Program-made: the position numbers and the translations under genes
In this document: positions 8,319 through 17,292 of the stretch, piece by piece
Position numbering within the stretch: position 1 is the stretch's first letter
Layout: every line of letters starts with the position of its first letter
Notes under the pieces: generated by a model
Database searches by the model: none
Seen by the model: the letters and a program-made list of their open reading frames with translations, nothing else
What the model was told of the DNA's origin: nothing
NCBI RefSeq assembly: GCF_900112345.1
Contig: NZ_FOLB01000006.1
Location: 124,001-188,000 of the forward strand
Direction of reading: 5' to 3'
Length of the DNA: 64,000 nt
DNA from: Nocardioides terrae
Lineage (GTDB): Bacteria; Actinomycetota; Actinomycetes; Propionibacteriales; Nocardioidaceae

Positions 8319-9782
8319 ATGTCATTCGATCCGCAGGCGTGCTACCGGGCCGTGCAGAGCCGCGACCGTCGCTTCGATGGCGCGTTCTACACGGCGGTCC
8401 GGACGACCGGGATCTACTGCCGCCCTTCGTGCCCGGCACGGACCCCGGCCTTCGGCAACGTCACCTTCCATCCGAGCGCGGCGAGCGCCCAGGCGGCCGG
8501 CTACCGAGCGTGCAAGCGCTGCCTGCCGGACGCCACGCCTGGCAGCCCCGAGTGGGACGTCGCCGGAACCGTGGCCGGGCGGGCGATGCGGCTGATCGCC
8601 GACGGTGTGGTCGACCGCGAGGGGGTCGAGGGCCTGGCCCGGCGGGTCGGCTACACGCCGCGCCACCTGAGCCGACTGCTCGTCGCCGAGCTGGGAGCCG
8701 GCCCGCTGGCGCTGGCCCGCGCCCGTCGCGCCCAGACCGCGCGGGTGCTCATCGAGACCACCTCGCTCGGCTTCGCCGACGTCGCGTTCGCCGCCGGGTT
8801 CGCCAGCGTGCGGCAGTTCAACGACACGGTGCGGGAGGTCTACGCCGCGAGCCCGACCGACCTCCGGGGGCGCCGCGGCGGCGCCGACCCCCAGCCGGGG
8901 GCCGTCACGATGCGGCTGGCGGTGCGGACCCCGTTCGCCGGCCGCGCGCTGCTGGCCTTCCTGGCAGGGCACGCGGTGGCGGGCGTCGAGACCTCGGGCG
9001 AGGGCTGGTACGCCCGCACGCTCGACCTCCCGCACGGGCCCGGCGCCGTCCGGCTCGACCTGGCCGACGCGCTCGACGTCGGCGAGACGGCGTTCGTGCA
9101 CGCGACCTTCCGGCTCACCGACCTGCGCGACACCGGCGCGGCGGTGGAGCGCGCCCGCCGCCTGCTCGACGCCGACTGCGACCCGGTCGCGGTCGGCGAG
9201 CAACTCGGCCTCGACCCCGTGCTCGGGCCGCTGGTCCGCCGCACGCCGGGGCTCCGCGTCGCCGGACACGTCGACGGCGACGAGCTGGCGGTCCGCACCG
9301 TCGTCGGACAACAGGTGAGCGTTCTCGGCGCCTGCACCGTCCTCGGCCGGCTCGTCTCGACCCACGGAACACCCGTCGAGACCGGGATCGAGGGGCTCAC
9401 CCATCTCTTCCCGCGCGCGTCGGTGCTCGCCGAGGTCGACCCCGCGACCCTGCCAATGCCGCGCTCGCGCGGACGAGCGATCGCCGGGCTCGCGGCGGCG
9501 CTCGCCGACGGGCGGCTCGCGCTCGACCGTGGCGCCGACCGGGCCGACGTACGCACCCGGATGCTGGCTCTGCCCGGCATCGGGCCGTGGACGGCCGACT
9601 ACGTCGCGATGCGCGCCCTCGGCGACCCCGACGTCTTCCTGCCGACCGATATCGGCGTGCGCCGCGCGCTCGACCGGCTCGGCGCCGACCCAGCCCCGGA
9701 CCCCGCGGCGTGGCGCCCCTGGCGCTCCTACGCCCTCATGCACCTGTGGCACAGCCTCGACCTGGACCTGGAGGACCTCTGA
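8319..9782 (+). CDS. bifunctional Ada-type regulator / AlkA DNA-3-methyladenine glycosylase
   Basis: A 487-residue fusion. Residues 1-75 are the Ada zinc/methyl-acceptor domain with four Cys (34, 38, 65, 68; YCRPSC and CKRC). Residues about 80-185 are an AraC-type helix-turn-helix (RRVGYTPRHLSRLL). The rest is an AlkA N-domain and HhH-GPD glycosylase with LPGIGPWTADY and TDIG, whose Asp is catalytic. It senses methyl phosphotriesters, activates transcription and excises alkylated bases. The ATG at 8319 follows GGAGG (8306-8310). Its stop overlaps the ogt start (TGATG), so the pair forms an alkylation-repair operon. Confidence 0.93.
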   Translation: MSFDPQACYRAVQSRDRRFDGAFYTAVRTTGIYCRPSCPARTPAFGNVTFHPSAASAQAAGYRACKRCLPDATPGSPEWDVAGTVAGRAMRLIADGVVDREGVEGLARRVGYTPRHLSRLLVAELGAGPLALARARRAQTARVLIETTSLGFADVAFAAGFASVRQFNDTVREVYAASPTDLRGRRGGADPQPGAVTMRLAVRTPFAGRALLAFLAGHAVAGVETSGEGWYARTLDLPHGPGAVRLDLADALDVGETAFVHATFRLTDLRDTGAAVERARRLLDADCDPVAVGEQLGLDPVLGPLVRRTPGLRVAGHVDGDELAVRTVVGQQVSVLGACTVLGRLVSTHGTPVETGIEGLTHLFPRASVLAEVDPATLPMPRSRGRAIAGLAAALADGRLALDRGADRADVRTRMLALPGIGPWTADYVAMRALGDPDVFLPTDIGVRRALDRLGADPAPDPAAWRPWRSYALMHLWHSLDLDLEDL

Positions 9783-10264
9783 TGTGGACCGCCATCGACT
9801 CGCCCATCGGCGAGCTGCGACTCGTGGAGCACGACGGCGCGATCAGCGCCATCGAGTTCTCACCGTTCCGCGACGACACCGGCCGCCCGCTCGGCGACCG
9901 CGCCGACGACACCCCGGTGCTCAAGGAGTGCGCGCGCCAGCTGCACGCCTACTTCGCCGGCACGCTCACCGACTTCGACCTGCCGCTGAAGCCCGAGGGC
10001 ACGCCGTTCCAGCTCCGGGTGTGGGGCCAGCTGTGCCACATCGGGTTCGGCGAGACGGCGACGTACGGCGAGGTCGCCCACCGGCTCGGCATGACCGCCT
10101 GGTCGGCCGCGCGCGCCGTCGGCCTGGCCAACGGCCGCAACCCGATCCCGATCGTGATCCCGTGCCACCGGGTCATCGGGGCCAACGGATCGCTGACCGG
10201 CTATGCGGGCGGCCTCGACCGCAAGCAGCTCCTGCTCAGTCTGGAGACCGACTCGCTCTTCTAG
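9782..10264 (+). CDS. ogt: methylated-DNA-protein-cysteine methyltransferase
   Basis: A 160-residue suicide alkyltransferase that removes alkyl groups from O6-alkylguanine. The acceptor motif IPCHRVIG is present with Cys128, and the DNA-binding segment GETATYGEVAHRLGM precedes it. The ATG overlaps the TGA of the Ada-AlkA gene by one base, indicating translational coupling. Length and motifs are standard for the family. Confidence 0.95.
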   Translation: MWTAIDSPIGELRLVEHDGAISAIEFSPFRDDTGRPLGDRADDTPVLKECARQLHAYFAGTLTDFDLPLKPEGTPFQLRVWGQLCHIGFGETATYGEVAHRLGMTAWSAARAVGLANGRNPIPIVIPCHRVIGANGSLTGYAGGLDRKQLLLSLETDSLF

Positions 10265-10273
10265 CCTGGGCGG

Positions 10274-10816
10274 GTGAACCCCTGGCAGACCACCTCGTCC
10301 CGCACCTCCTACGAGAACCCCTGGATCCGTGTCCGTGAGGACGAGGTGGTCCGGCCGGACGGCGCCGACGGCATCTACGGCGTCGTCGAGGTGCGCAACC
10401 CGGCGGTGTTCGTCGTGCCGGTCACCGACGCCGACGAGGTCGTCCTCGCGCGGATGTACCGCTACACGATGGGCCGCGAGACGCTCGAGGTCCCGGCCGG
10501 CGGCAGCGACGGCGAGGACCCGCTCGTCGCGGCCCGCCGGGAGCTGCGTGAGGAGACCGGGTACGCCGCCTCCGACTGGCGGCTGCTCGGCGAGGTGTTC
10601 TCGCTCAACGGCGTCGCACACGCCCCGGGCTATGTCTACCTCGCCCAAGGGCTCAGCCTCGCCGGGGGCGAGGAGATGCTCGAGGAGGGGATCATCGGCG
10701 TCGAGCTGCTGCCGTGGGGCTCGCTGATGGAGATGGTCGGCCGCGGCGAGATCGTCGACGGCGAGACGCTGGCCTCGCTCCTCTACGCCGCCGTCGCCCT
10801 CGGCAAGCTCCCCTGA
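10274..10816 (+). CDS. Nudix hydrolase (ADP-ribose pyrophosphatase-like)
   Basis: A 180-residue protein with a Nudix box ending in AARRELREETGY and preceded by LEVPAGG, as in ADP-ribose pyrophosphatases. The glycine-to-glutamate loop before the box looks one residue shorter than the textbook pattern. It would hydrolyse a nucleoside diphosphate linked to another moiety; the substrate is inferred only from similarity. The GTG start lies 9 bp after ogt, so it may belong to the same transcript. A 22-bp-period repeat array begins within a few bases of its stop. Confidence 0.87.
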   Translation: MNPWQTTSSRTSYENPWIRVREDEVVRPDGADGIYGVVEVRNPAVFVVPVTDADEVVLARMYRYTMGRETLEVPAGGSDGEDPLVAARRELREETGYAASDWRLLGEVFSLNGVAHAPGYVYLAQGLSLAGGEEMLEEGIIGVELLPWGSLMEMVGRGEIVDGETLASLLYAAVALGKLP

Positions 10817-10818
10817 CG

Positions 10819-11050
10819 CCGAGGGGTCAATCCCTCAGCACCGAGGGGTCAATCCCTCAGCACCGAGGGGTCAATCCGTCGCTGTCGAGGGGTCGATCTC
10901 TCGCTATCCGGGAAGTCGAATCGTCTGGATCGCCCCCCGGGCCTCAGGGAATGACTCCTCGGGCGTGAGGGATAGACCCTTCGATGCTGTGGGAATGACT
11001 CCTCGGGCGTGAGGGATTGACCCCTCGATGCTGAGGGATTGACTCCTCGC
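10819..11050. repeat. orientation-switching array of 22-bp-period quasi-palindromes
   Basis: Four units with core GAGGGGTCAATCCCTC or a close variant start at 10821, 10843, 10865 and 10887, exactly 22 bp apart; a decayed fifth lies near 10909. After a GC-rich centre (about 10925-10942), five units in the opposite orientation (core GAGGGATTGACCCCTC and variants) start at 10944, 10966, 10988, 11010 and 11032, again 22 bp apart. Each core is itself a near-palindrome able to form a 5-bp stem. The array fills the space between the convergent Nudix and IclR genes. The period is not a multiple of three, so it is not a coding repeat. Confidence 0.85.
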
Positions 11051-11052
11051 GG

Positions 11053-11772
11053 CTACTCGGCGGCGCGGCGCAGCGACTCGGAGAGCCGCTCGGCGGCGGC
11101 GAGGACCGCGGGGGCATGCATCCGGCCGGGCTGGCGGGAGAGCCGCTCGAGGGGCCCGGAGACCGACACGGCGGCGATGACCTTGCCGCCGGGGGAGCGG
11201 ACCGGCGCCGAGACCGACGCGACGCCCGCCTCGCGCTCGCCGACCGACTGGGCCCAGCCGCGTCGGCGGATGCCGGAGAGGGCCGCAGCGGAGAAGGCGG
11301 CGTTCTGCAGGCCGCGGTGCATCCGCTCGGGGTCCTCCCACGCCAGCAGGACCTGGGCGGCGGAGCCGGCGCGCATCGTCAGCTGGGAGCCGACCGGGAT
11401 GGTGTCGCGCAGGCCGGAGGGGCGCTCCGCGGCGGCGACGCAGACGCGGGACTCGCCCTGGCGGCGCCACAGCTGAGCGGACTCGCCGGTGATGTCGCGC
11501 AGCCGGGCGAGCACCGGCCCGGCCGTGGCCAGCAGGCGGTCCTCACCCGCAGCGGCGGAGAGCTCGGCGAGCCGCGGCCCGAGCACGAAACGGCCCTGCA
11601 TGTCGCGGGCCACGAGACGATGGTGCTCGAGGGCGACGGCGAGGCGGTGTGCCGTCGGCCGGGCCAGTCCGGTGGCGGAGACGAGACCGGCGAGCGTCGC
11701 CGGACCCGACTCCAGCGCGGTCAGCACCAGAGCCGCCTTGTCGAGAACGCCCACACCACTGCCGTTGTCCAT
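11053..11772 (-). CDS. IclR family transcriptional regulator (NdgR-like)
   Basis: A 239-residue regulator. The N-terminal winged helix-turn-helix (GVLDKAALVLTALES through SATGLARPTAHRLAVALE, about residues 8-55) is followed by an IclR effector domain containing SQLTMRAGSAAQVLLAWE and SVSAPVRSPGGKVIAAVSVSG in sequence. An IclR protein diverging from leuCD is a conserved actinobacterial arrangement; the Streptomyces member, NdgR, controls amino-acid metabolism including leuCD. The same role is likely here. The ATG at 11772 lies about 100 bp from the leuC start. Confidence 0.92.
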   Translation of the reverse strand: MDNGSGVGVLDKAALVLTALESGPATLAGLVSATGLARPTAHRLAVALEHHRLVARDMQGRFVLGPRLAELSAAAGEDRLLATAGPVLARLRDITGESAQLWRRQGESRVCVAAAERPSGLRDTIPVGSQLTMRAGSAAQVLLAWEDPERMHRGLQNAAFSAAALSGIRRRGWAQSVGEREAGVASVSAPVRSPGGKVIAAVSVSGPLERLSRQPGRMHAPAVLAAAERLSESLRRAAE

Positions 11773-11773
11773 A

Positions 11774-11808
11774 ATGCAAGATTAATGTCTCACCTTCTGG
11801 GATGCAAG
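11774..11808. promoter_or_regulatory. possible IclR operator region between iclR and leuC
   Basis: Two copies of ATGCAAG (11774-11780 and 11802-11808) flank an AT-richer stretch (GATTAATGTCTCACC) unusual for this GC-rich sequence. It lies right at the IclR start and about 65 bp upstream of leuC. Position and composition suggest the shared promoter/operator; the exact site is not established. Confidence 0.35.
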
Positions 11809-11873
11809 CGTAGGCTTTCGGACGCACGCTTGAAGGGCGGTCGACGGCGACCGCGACGTTCGGAGGAGATGTC

Positions 11874-13286
11874 ATGGGTAGGACGCTGTCGGAGAAGGTG
11901 TGGGACGAGCACGTCGTCCGGTCGACCCCCGGTGAGCCGGACCTGCTCTACATCGACCTCCACCTCATCCATGAGGTGACCAGCCCGCAGGCCTTCGACG
12001 GCCTCCGTCTCGCCGGCCGCACGATGCGCCGGCCGGACCTCACCCTCGCGACCGAGGACCACAACGTCCCGACCGTCGACTGGGACAAGCCGATCGCGGA
12101 CCCGGTCAGCCGGACGCAGGTCGAGACGCTGCGCAAGAACGCCGCCGAGTTCGGCGTACGGCTGCACCCGCTCGGTGACGAGAACCAGGGCATCGTGCAC
12201 GTCGTCGGCCCGCAGCTCGGGCTGACCCAGCCGGGCATGACGATCGTGTGCGGCGACTCGCACACCAGCACGCACGGCGCCTTCGGTGCGATCGCCTTCG
12301 GCATCGGCACGTCCGAGGTCGAGCACGTCCTGGCCACCCAGACGCTGCCGCAGGCCAAGCCGAGGACGATGGCCGTGACCGTCAACGGGAGCCTGCCGGC
12401 CGGTGTCACCGCCAAGGACCTCATCCTCACGCTGATCTCGAAGACGGGCACCGGCGGCGGCCAGGGCTACATCGTGGAGTACCGCGGCCAGGCGATCCGC
12501 GAGCTCTCCATGGAGGGCCGGATGACCGTCTGCAACATGTCGATCGAGTGGGGCGCCAAGGCCGGCCTCATCGGCCCGGACGAGACGACGTTCGCCTACA
12601 TCCAGGACAAGCCCGAGGCGCCGAAGGGCGCCGACTGGGACGCCGCCGTGGCGCACTGGAGGACGTTGGTCACCGACGACGACGCCGTCTTCGACCAGGA
12701 GATCGTGCTCGACGCGGCCGAGGTCACCCCGTTCGTCACCTGGGGCACCAACCCGGGTCAGGGTGCCCCGCTGGGCGCGAGCGTGCCGAACCCGGCCGAC
12801 TTCGCCGATGAGCAGGACCGGGTCGCGGCCGAGAAGGCGCTGACCTACATGGGTCTGGAGGCGGGAACGCCGCTGCGCGAGATCAAGGTCGACACCGTCT
12901 TCATCGGCTCGTGCACCAACGGCCGCATCGAAGACCTGCGCCTCGCCGCCGAGACCATCAAGGGCCACAAAGTCGCCGAGGGCACCCGACTGCTCGTGGT
13001 CCCCGGCTCGGTCAAGGTGCGCCTGCAGGCCCAGGAGGAGGGCCTGGACCAGGTCTTCATCGAGGCCGGTGCCGAGTGGCGCGGCGCCGGGTGCTCCATG
13101 TGCCTGGGCATGAACCCCGACACCCTCGCGCCGGGCGAGCGCTCGGCTTCCACCTCCAACCGCAACTTCGAGGGGCGCCAGGGCAAGGGCGGCCGCACCC
13201 ACCTCGTCTCCGTGCCGGTGGCCGCCGCGACGGCGGTGCGCGGCACCCTCTCCGCCCCCGCCGACCTCGAGCCGGCCTTCGCCTGA
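11874..13286 (+). CDS. leuC: 3-isopropylmalate dehydratase large subunit
   Basis: A 470-residue aconitase-superfamily subunit that, with LeuD, isomerises 2-isopropylmalate to 3-isopropylmalate in leucine synthesis. The [4Fe-4S] ligands are visible in [12 protein letters not shown] and [11 protein letters not shown], and the substrate-site segments [14 protein letters not shown] and [12 protein letters not shown] are intact. The ATG at 11874 follows a strong GGAGGAG. leuD follows after 63 bp that contain a hairpin repeat. Confidence 0.97.
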   Translation: MGRTLSEKVWDEHVVRSTPGEPDLLYIDLHLIHEVTSPQAFDGLRLAGRTMRRPDLTLATEDHNVPTVDWDKPIADPVSRTQVETLRKNAAEFGVRLHPLGDENQGIVHVVGPQLGLTQPGMTIVCGDSHTSTHGAFGAIAFGIGTSEVEHVLATQTLPQAKPRTMAVTVNGSLPAGVTAKDLILTLISKTGTGGGQGYIVEYRGQAIRELSMEGRMTVCNMSIEWGAKAGLIGPDETTFAYIQDKPEAPKGADWDAAVAHWRTLVTDDDAVFDQEIVLDAAEVTPFVTWGTNPGQGAPLGASVPNPADFADEQDRVAAEKALTYMGLEAGTPLREIKVDTVFIGSCTNGRIEDLRLAAETIKGHKVAEGTRLLVVPGSVKVRLQAQEEGLDQVFIEAGAEWRGAGCSMCLGMNPDTLAPGERSASTSNRNFEGRQGKGGRTHLVSVPVAAATAVRGTLSAPADLEPAFA

Positions 13287-13292
13287 TCCGCC

Positions 13293-13331
13293 GCTGGTCG
13301 AGGAGGGCCGCCAGGCCAGCCTCGAGACCAC
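13293..13331 (+). repeat. dispersed hairpin repeat in the leuC-leuD spacer
   Basis: The segment begins CTGGTCGAGGAGGGCC and ends GGCCAGCCTCGAGACCA. The two arms pair almost completely (TGGTC-GAGG against CCTCGAGACCA with a two-base bulge) around a GCCA loop. Its ends match the CTGGTCGAG...TCGAGACCAC ends of the element inside mutM at 34884-34925, so both probably belong to one dispersed family. It sits inside an operon between stop and ribosome-binding site, where it could tune leuD expression. Confidence 0.65.
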
Positions 13332-13349
13332 GGATCGAAAGGAACACTG

Positions 13350-13943
13350 ATGGACAAGTTCACGACCCACACCGGCGTCGGCGTCCCGCTCAAGCGCAGC
13401 AACGTCGACACCGACCAGATCATCCCGGCGGTCTACCTCAAGAGGGTGACCCGCTCCGGATTCGAGGACGGCCTCTTCGCGGCCTGGCGCAACGATCCGG
13501 ACTTCGTCCTCAACCAGGACATCTACCAGGACGGCACGGTGCTGGTCGCCGGCCCCGACTTCGGCACCGGCTCCTCGCGCGAGCACGCCGTCTGGGCGCT
13601 GCAGAACTACGGCTTCAAGGTCGTCATCTCCTCGCGCTTCGCCGACATCTTCCGCGGCAACTCCGGCAAGGCCGGCCTGGTCGCGGCACAGGTCGACGAG
13701 AAGGTCGTCCAGAGGCTCTGGGACTACCTCGACGACAACCCGGGTGGCCGGATCACCGTCGACCTCGAGGCGCAGACGGTCTCGAGTGCGGACGGGTCGG
13801 TCATCGACTCCTTCGACATCGACCCCTACACCAAGTGGCGGCTGCTCAACGGCTTCGACGACATCGGCATCACCCTCTCCCACGAGGCCGACATCGAGTC
13901 CTACGAGAGCACCCGCCCGGCGTGGAAGCCCGCGACGCTCTGA
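13350..13943 (+). CDS. leuD: 3-isopropylmalate dehydratase small subunit
   Basis: A 197-residue swivel-domain partner of LeuC. Hallmarks are [32 protein letters not shown] and [16 protein letters not shown], with the phosphate/carboxylate-binding GSSREHA loop intact. The ATG at 13350 follows GAAAGGAA. It probably shares the leuC transcript, with a possible terminator starting 9 bp after the stop. Confidence 0.96.
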   Translation: MDKFTTHTGVGVPLKRSNVDTDQIIPAVYLKRVTRSGFEDGLFAAWRNDPDFVLNQDIYQDGTVLVAGPDFGTGSSREHAVWALQNYGFKVVISSRFADIFRGNSGKAGLVAAQVDEKVVQRLWDYLDDNPGGRITVDLEAQTVSSADGSVIDSFDIDPYTKWRLLNGFDDIGITLSHEADIESYESTRPAWKPATL

Positions 13944-13951
13944 CCTCTGCC

Positions 13952-13967
13952 TCCCCGTCGCCGGGGA
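13952..13967 (+). terminator. possible weak terminator after leuD
   Basis: TCCCCG (13952-13957) and CGGGGA (13962-13967) form a 6-bp stem with loop TCGC, followed by ATTTCG. It is short but well placed just after the leuD stop. Confidence 0.4.
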
Positions 13968-14082
13968 ATTTCGCAGGTGACACGCCCGAGGTGGTGTCGG
14001 TGGGCCGCCGTCGTCACTAGCGTGCGAACTACCACGTCGGGCAGCGAGCCCGGCTCTCGAGGTTGTTGAGGAGAGGCCGATC

Positions 14083-14754
14083 GTGAACAAGTCCCAGCTC
14101 GTCGACGCGCTTGCGGCGCGGTTCGACGGCAACAAGAAGGCCGCAGCGCATGCGCTGGAGTCAGTGCTCGACACCATCACTCGCGAGGTCGCCCGGGGCG
14201 AGAAGGTCGCCATCACCGGCTTCGGGTCCTTCGAGAAGAGGGTCCGGCCCGCGCGACTCGTCCGCAACCCGCGGACCGGTGAGCAGATCAAGACGAAGAA
14301 GACCTTCGTCCCGAAGTTCAACGCCGGGGCCGACCTCAAGAACGTGGTGTCCGGCGTGAAGAAGCTCCCGAAGCTCTCCCTCCCGTCCCTGCCCGGCAAG
14401 CGGGCGGCCGCCGCCAGGAGCACCGGCGCCGCGCCGGCCAAGGTGGCCGCCAGCAAGCCCGCGCCGGTCAAGCAGACGACAGCGGCGAAGAAGACCACCA
14501 CCACCAAGTCGGCTCCGTCCAAGAAGGTGACGGAGAAGTCCACCGCCGCGAAGGCCCCGGCCAAGTCGACGGCTGCGAAGACATCGACCACCAAGTCGAC
14601 GGCGGCCAAGAAGACGTCGACCACGAAGGCGGCGCCGGCGAAGACGTCGACCACCACGTCGGCGGCGGCCAAGACGGCGACCAAGTCGTCGGCGGCGAAG
14701 AAGGCCCCGGCCAAGAAGACGGCGACCAGGTCGGCCGCCAAGAAGACCTCCTGA
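14083..14754 (+). CDS. hupB: HU family nucleoid protein with Lys/Ala-rich tail
   Basis: A 223-residue histone-like protein. Residues 1 to about 92 are a canonical HU domain (MNKSQLVDALAARFDGNKKA, GEKVAITGFGSFEKRVR, RNPRTGEQIKTKKT). The remaining ~130 residues are an Ala/Lys/Thr/Ser repeat of KKTS/KSTAAK type resembling histone H1, as in mycobacterial HupB and Streptomyces HupS. The tail binds DNA and may be modified in relatives. The GTG at 14083 follows GAGGAGAGG. The location just after leuCD matches the mycobacterial order I recall. Confidence 0.95.
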   Translation: MNKSQLVDALAARFDGNKKAAAHALESVLDTITREVARGEKVAITGFGSFEKRVRPARLVRNPRTGEQIKTKKTFVPKFNAGADLKNVVSGVKKLPKLSLPSLPGKRAAAARSTGAAPAKVAASKPAPVKQTTAAKKTTTTKSAPSKKVTEKSTAAKAPAKSTAAKTSTTKSTAAKKTSTTKAAPAKTSTTTSAAAKTATKSSAAKKAPAKKTATRSAAKKTS

Positions 14755-14774
14755 CGCCCTCCTCGAACGGGCCT

Positions 14775-14809
14775 CGAACGGGCCGTTTCCTCCGGGGGCG
14801 GCCCGTTCG
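14775..14809. terminator. bidirectional terminator between hupB and fbiD
   Basis: A perfect 11-bp stem, CGAACGGGCCG (14775-14785) and CGGCCCGTTCG (14799-14809), encloses a 13-nt loop. It lies between the convergent ends of hupB and fbiD, so it can serve both strands. Confidence 0.85.
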
Positions 14810-14824
14810 GCTCATCTCAGGCGG

Positions 14825-15460
14825 TCACGACAGGGCGAGCCCCTCGACCACCGCTGCCGTTCGCGGGCCGAGACCGAGCGTGATCGCGTGGTTCAGGTCG
14901 GCGACGGAGTCGACGTCACGGCGCAGGGAGGCGAGCTCGCCGGCCACGGCTCGAGCGCCGGCGCTCTCGTGCGCCCGGCTCGAGCCCTCGCCGAAGTGCG
15001 GGTCGAACCGCGCGGCGTCGGCCGTGTAGAGCGTCGTGCCCACGCCCTCCGCGTCCGAGACGTACGCCGGGCTGCCGGCCGGGACCGACGCGAGGGCCGC
15101 GTCGAGGTCGGCTGCGCGCAGCGCCGGCAGGTCACCGGTCAGTGCGACCGGGACCAGGTCCGGCCAGCGCCGGCGTGCCTCCGCGGCCGCCTGCACCAGG
15201 GTGGCGTTGAGGTCGTCGGAGACACCGTCGGGGATCGCGGCGCACCCCAGCGCCTGCAGCCGCGCGGAGAATCCCGCGTCGTCGGTGACGACGAGGACGG
15301 CACCGACCGACGACGCCGACAGGCAGGCCTCGGCCGTGTCCAACGCGAAGGCCTCGGCCAGCCGTCGGCGTACCTCGTCGGGGAGACCGGAGAAGACGGT
15401 CAGGCGGGACTTGCCGCGCGCGGGCGGCTTCACGGGGAGCAGGACGACGTGCGTGGACAT
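14825..15460 (-). CDS. fbiD: phosphoenolpyruvate/2-phospholactate guanylyltransferase (F420 synthesis)
   Basis: A protein of about 211 residues of the CofC/FbiD nucleotidyltransferase family. It has the N-terminal VVLLPVKPPARGKSRL nucleotide-binding motif, LTGDLPALRAADLDAAL and GTTLYTADAARFDPHFGEGS. In actinobacteria FbiD activates phosphoenolpyruvate with GTP for coenzyme F420. ATG 15460 (MSTHVV) is preferred over two GTG codons immediately upstream. It diverges from plsC with a 63-bp gap. No other F420 gene is in the window. Confidence 0.9.
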   Translation of the reverse strand: MSTHVVLLPVKPPARGKSRLTVFSGLPDEVRRRLAEAFALDTAEACLSASSVGAVLVVTDDAGFSARLQALGCAAIPDGVSDDLNATLVQAAAEARRRWPDLVPVALTGDLPALRAADLDAALASVPAGSPAYVSDAEGVGTTLYTADAARFDPHFGEGSSRAHESAGARAVAGELASLRRDVDSVADLNHAITLGLGPRTAAVVEGLALS

Positions 15461-15523
15461 CACCACGATCTTCCCAGGTGACCGACGTCATGATCGCCGC
15501 GGGGACCGGTAGCCTCCTTCCTC

Positions 15524-16282
15524 GTGGGCAAGTACCGGAACCTGAAGCACAAGCGCGGCTGGGCGTGGTGGATAGCGGTGTCCATCGTGAAGCCCACCCT
15601 CCTGGCGACGACGAAGCAGGACTGGGACGGCGGCGACAAGATTCCGGAGACCGGCGGCTGCATCCTCGCGCTGAACCACATCTCCCACATCGACCCGCTC
15701 ACGGCGGCCCACATCACGTGGGACTACGGCCGTCAGTCGCGTTACCTCGCGAAGGCGGGGCTGTTCAAGAACAAGTACCTCGGTCGGTTCCTGCGGGCCG
15801 CCGGCCAGATCCCGGTCGAGCGTTCCGCGGCCGGCGCGCGCGCGTTCGACGAGGCGGTCAAGGCGGTCAACGCCGGTGAGCTCGTCGTCGTCTACGTCGA
15901 GGGGTCCATCACCAAGGACCCGGCCGGCTGGCCGATGGTCGGCAAGTCGGGCGCCGCCCGCATCGCGCTCGCCACCGGTGCCCCCGTCATCCCGGTCGGG
16001 CAGTGGGGCGCCCAGGAGCTGCTGCCCGCCTACTCCGCCAAGCCGCACCCGTTCCCGCGCAAGACCGTCCGGATGAAGGTCGGCGACCCCGTCGACCTGT
16101 CCGACCTGCTCGCGGAGGAGCCGACCACCAAGGTGGTGGCCGAGGCGACCGGCCGGATCATGAACGCGATCGTCGACCTCGTCGCCGAGGTCCGCGGTGA
16201 GCCGCGGCCGGCCGAGCTGTTCGACCCGCGCAAGGCCGGGGTCAGCTCCACCGGCAACCCGAACAAGAAGCGCAAGAAGTGA
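15524..16282 (+). CDS. plsC: 1-acyl-sn-glycerol-3-phosphate acyltransferase
   Basis: A 252-residue PlsC-family membrane-associated acyltransferase. The catalytic NHxxxxD motif is NHISHID near residue 49, and the acyl-acceptor motif VEGSITKD follows near residue 123, then [11 protein letters not shown]. It makes phosphatidic acid from lysophosphatidic acid. The C-terminus is a basic tail (NPNKKRKK). Its stop overlaps the gpsA start by 4 bp (GTGA), coupling two consecutive steps of glycerolipid synthesis. Confidence 0.93.
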   Translation: MGKYRNLKHKRGWAWWIAVSIVKPTLLATTKQDWDGGDKIPETGGCILALNHISHIDPLTAAHITWDYGRQSRYLAKAGLFKNKYLGRFLRAAGQIPVERSAAGARAFDEAVKAVNAGELVVVYVEGSITKDPAGWPMVGKSGAARIALATGAPVIPVGQWGAQELLPAYSAKPHPFPRKTVRMKVGDPVDLSDLLAEEPTTKVVAEATGRIMNAIVDLVAEVRGEPRPAELFDPRKAGVSSTGNPNKKRKK

Positions 16283-17283
16283 CGGGCAAGGTCGCCGTCT
16301 TCGGCGCCGGCTCGTGGGGGACCGCCTTCTCCATCGTGCTCGCCGACGCCGGCAACGACGTCACGATCTGGGCGCGGCGGGAGGAGGTCGCCGACCGGAT
16401 CAACGAGCGCCACGAGAACGCCGACTACCACCCCGGCGTCCAGCTGCCGCCGGCCATCTCCGCGACGCACGACGTCGAGAAGGCCGTGCACGACGCCGAC
16501 GTGGTCGTGCTCGCCACCCCGTCCCAGACGCTGCGTGACAACCTCGTCGAGTGGGCGCCGTTCGTCCCCGATCGGGCCGTCCTCGTCTCGCTCATGAAGG
16601 GCGTCGAGCTCGGCACCCTCGCCCGGATGAGCGAGGTGATCGCCGAGGTCACCGGCGCCGGTCCGGACCGCATCGCCGTCGTCAGCGGCCCCAACCTCTC
16701 GCCGGAGATCGCCCGCCGCGAGCCGGCCGCGGGCGTCGTCGCCTGCACCGACGAGGGCGTCGCGCAGATGCTCCAGGGCCGCGTGCACAGCCCGGCGTTC
16801 CGGCCCTACACCTCCACCGACGTCATCGGCTGCGAGATCGGCGGCGCCTACAAGAACGTCGTCGGCATCGCCGCCGGCATGGCCGCCGGCCTCGGCTTCG
16901 GCGACAACACGCGTGCCTCGGTCATCACGCGCGGCCTGGCCGAGACCGCCCGTCTCGCGACCAAGCTGGGCGCGAACCCGCTGACCCTGATGGGCCTGGC
17001 CGGCCTCGGCGACCTCGTCGCCACCTGCTCCTCACCGCTGTCGCGCAACCGGACCTTCGGCGAGAAGCTCGGCCGCGGCATGTCGGTCGACGAGATCGTC
17101 GCCCAGACCCGCCAGGTCGCCGAGGGCGTGAAGTCGTGCCACTCGCTGCGCGAGCTCGCCGCGCGCAACGACGTCGACGTCCCTCTCGCGCAGTACGTCG
17201 ACGACCTGGTCGCCGGCCGGATCAGCGCCGACCAGATGATGGACGAGATGCTCGGCCGCCCGACCAAGGCCGAGACCGACTGA
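16279..17283 (+). CDS. gpsA: NAD(P)-dependent glycerol-3-phosphate dehydrogenase
   Basis: A 334-residue cytosolic enzyme reducing dihydroxyacetone phosphate to sn-glycerol-3-phosphate. The N-terminal Rossmann motif is GAGSWGTAF, and the substrate-binding and catalytic segments [17 protein letters not shown] and [19 protein letters not shown] are intact. It starts at GTG inside the plsC stop, so it is translated together with plsC and supplies the backbone for phospholipids and, possibly, CDP-glycerol-type polymers. Confidence 0.96.
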   Translation: MTGKVAVFGAGSWGTAFSIVLADAGNDVTIWARREEVADRINERHENADYHPGVQLPPAISATHDVEKAVHDADVVVLATPSQTLRDNLVEWAPFVPDRAVLVSLMKGVELGTLARMSEVIAEVTGAGPDRIAVVSGPNLSPEIARREPAAGVVACTDEGVAQMLQGRVHSPAFRPYTSTDVIGCEIGGAYKNVVGIAAGMAAGLGFGDNTRASVITRGLAETARLATKLGANPLTLMGLAGLGDLVATCSSPLSRNRTFGEKLGRGMSVDEIVAQTRQVAEGVKSCHSLRELAARNDVDVPLAQYVDDLVAGRISADQMMDEMLGRPTKAETD

Positions 17284-17292
17284 GCCGAGTCG

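Noticed and set aside
10819..11050. The 22-bp array as a CRISPR
   Set aside because: Units are contiguous with no unique spacers of CRISPR length, orientation reverses in the middle, and no cas genes are present.
11790..14741. A 983-codon open frame on the minus strand across leuC, leuD and hupB
   Set aside because: It lies antisense to three clearly recognised genes and its translation is Val/Asp/Arg/Gly-rich with no family resemblance; long antisense frames are expected at this GC content.
14360..14754. Tandem DNA repeats in the 3' part of hupB
   Set aside because: They encode the Lys/Ala-rich tail normal for actinobacterial HU proteins and are explained by the protein.
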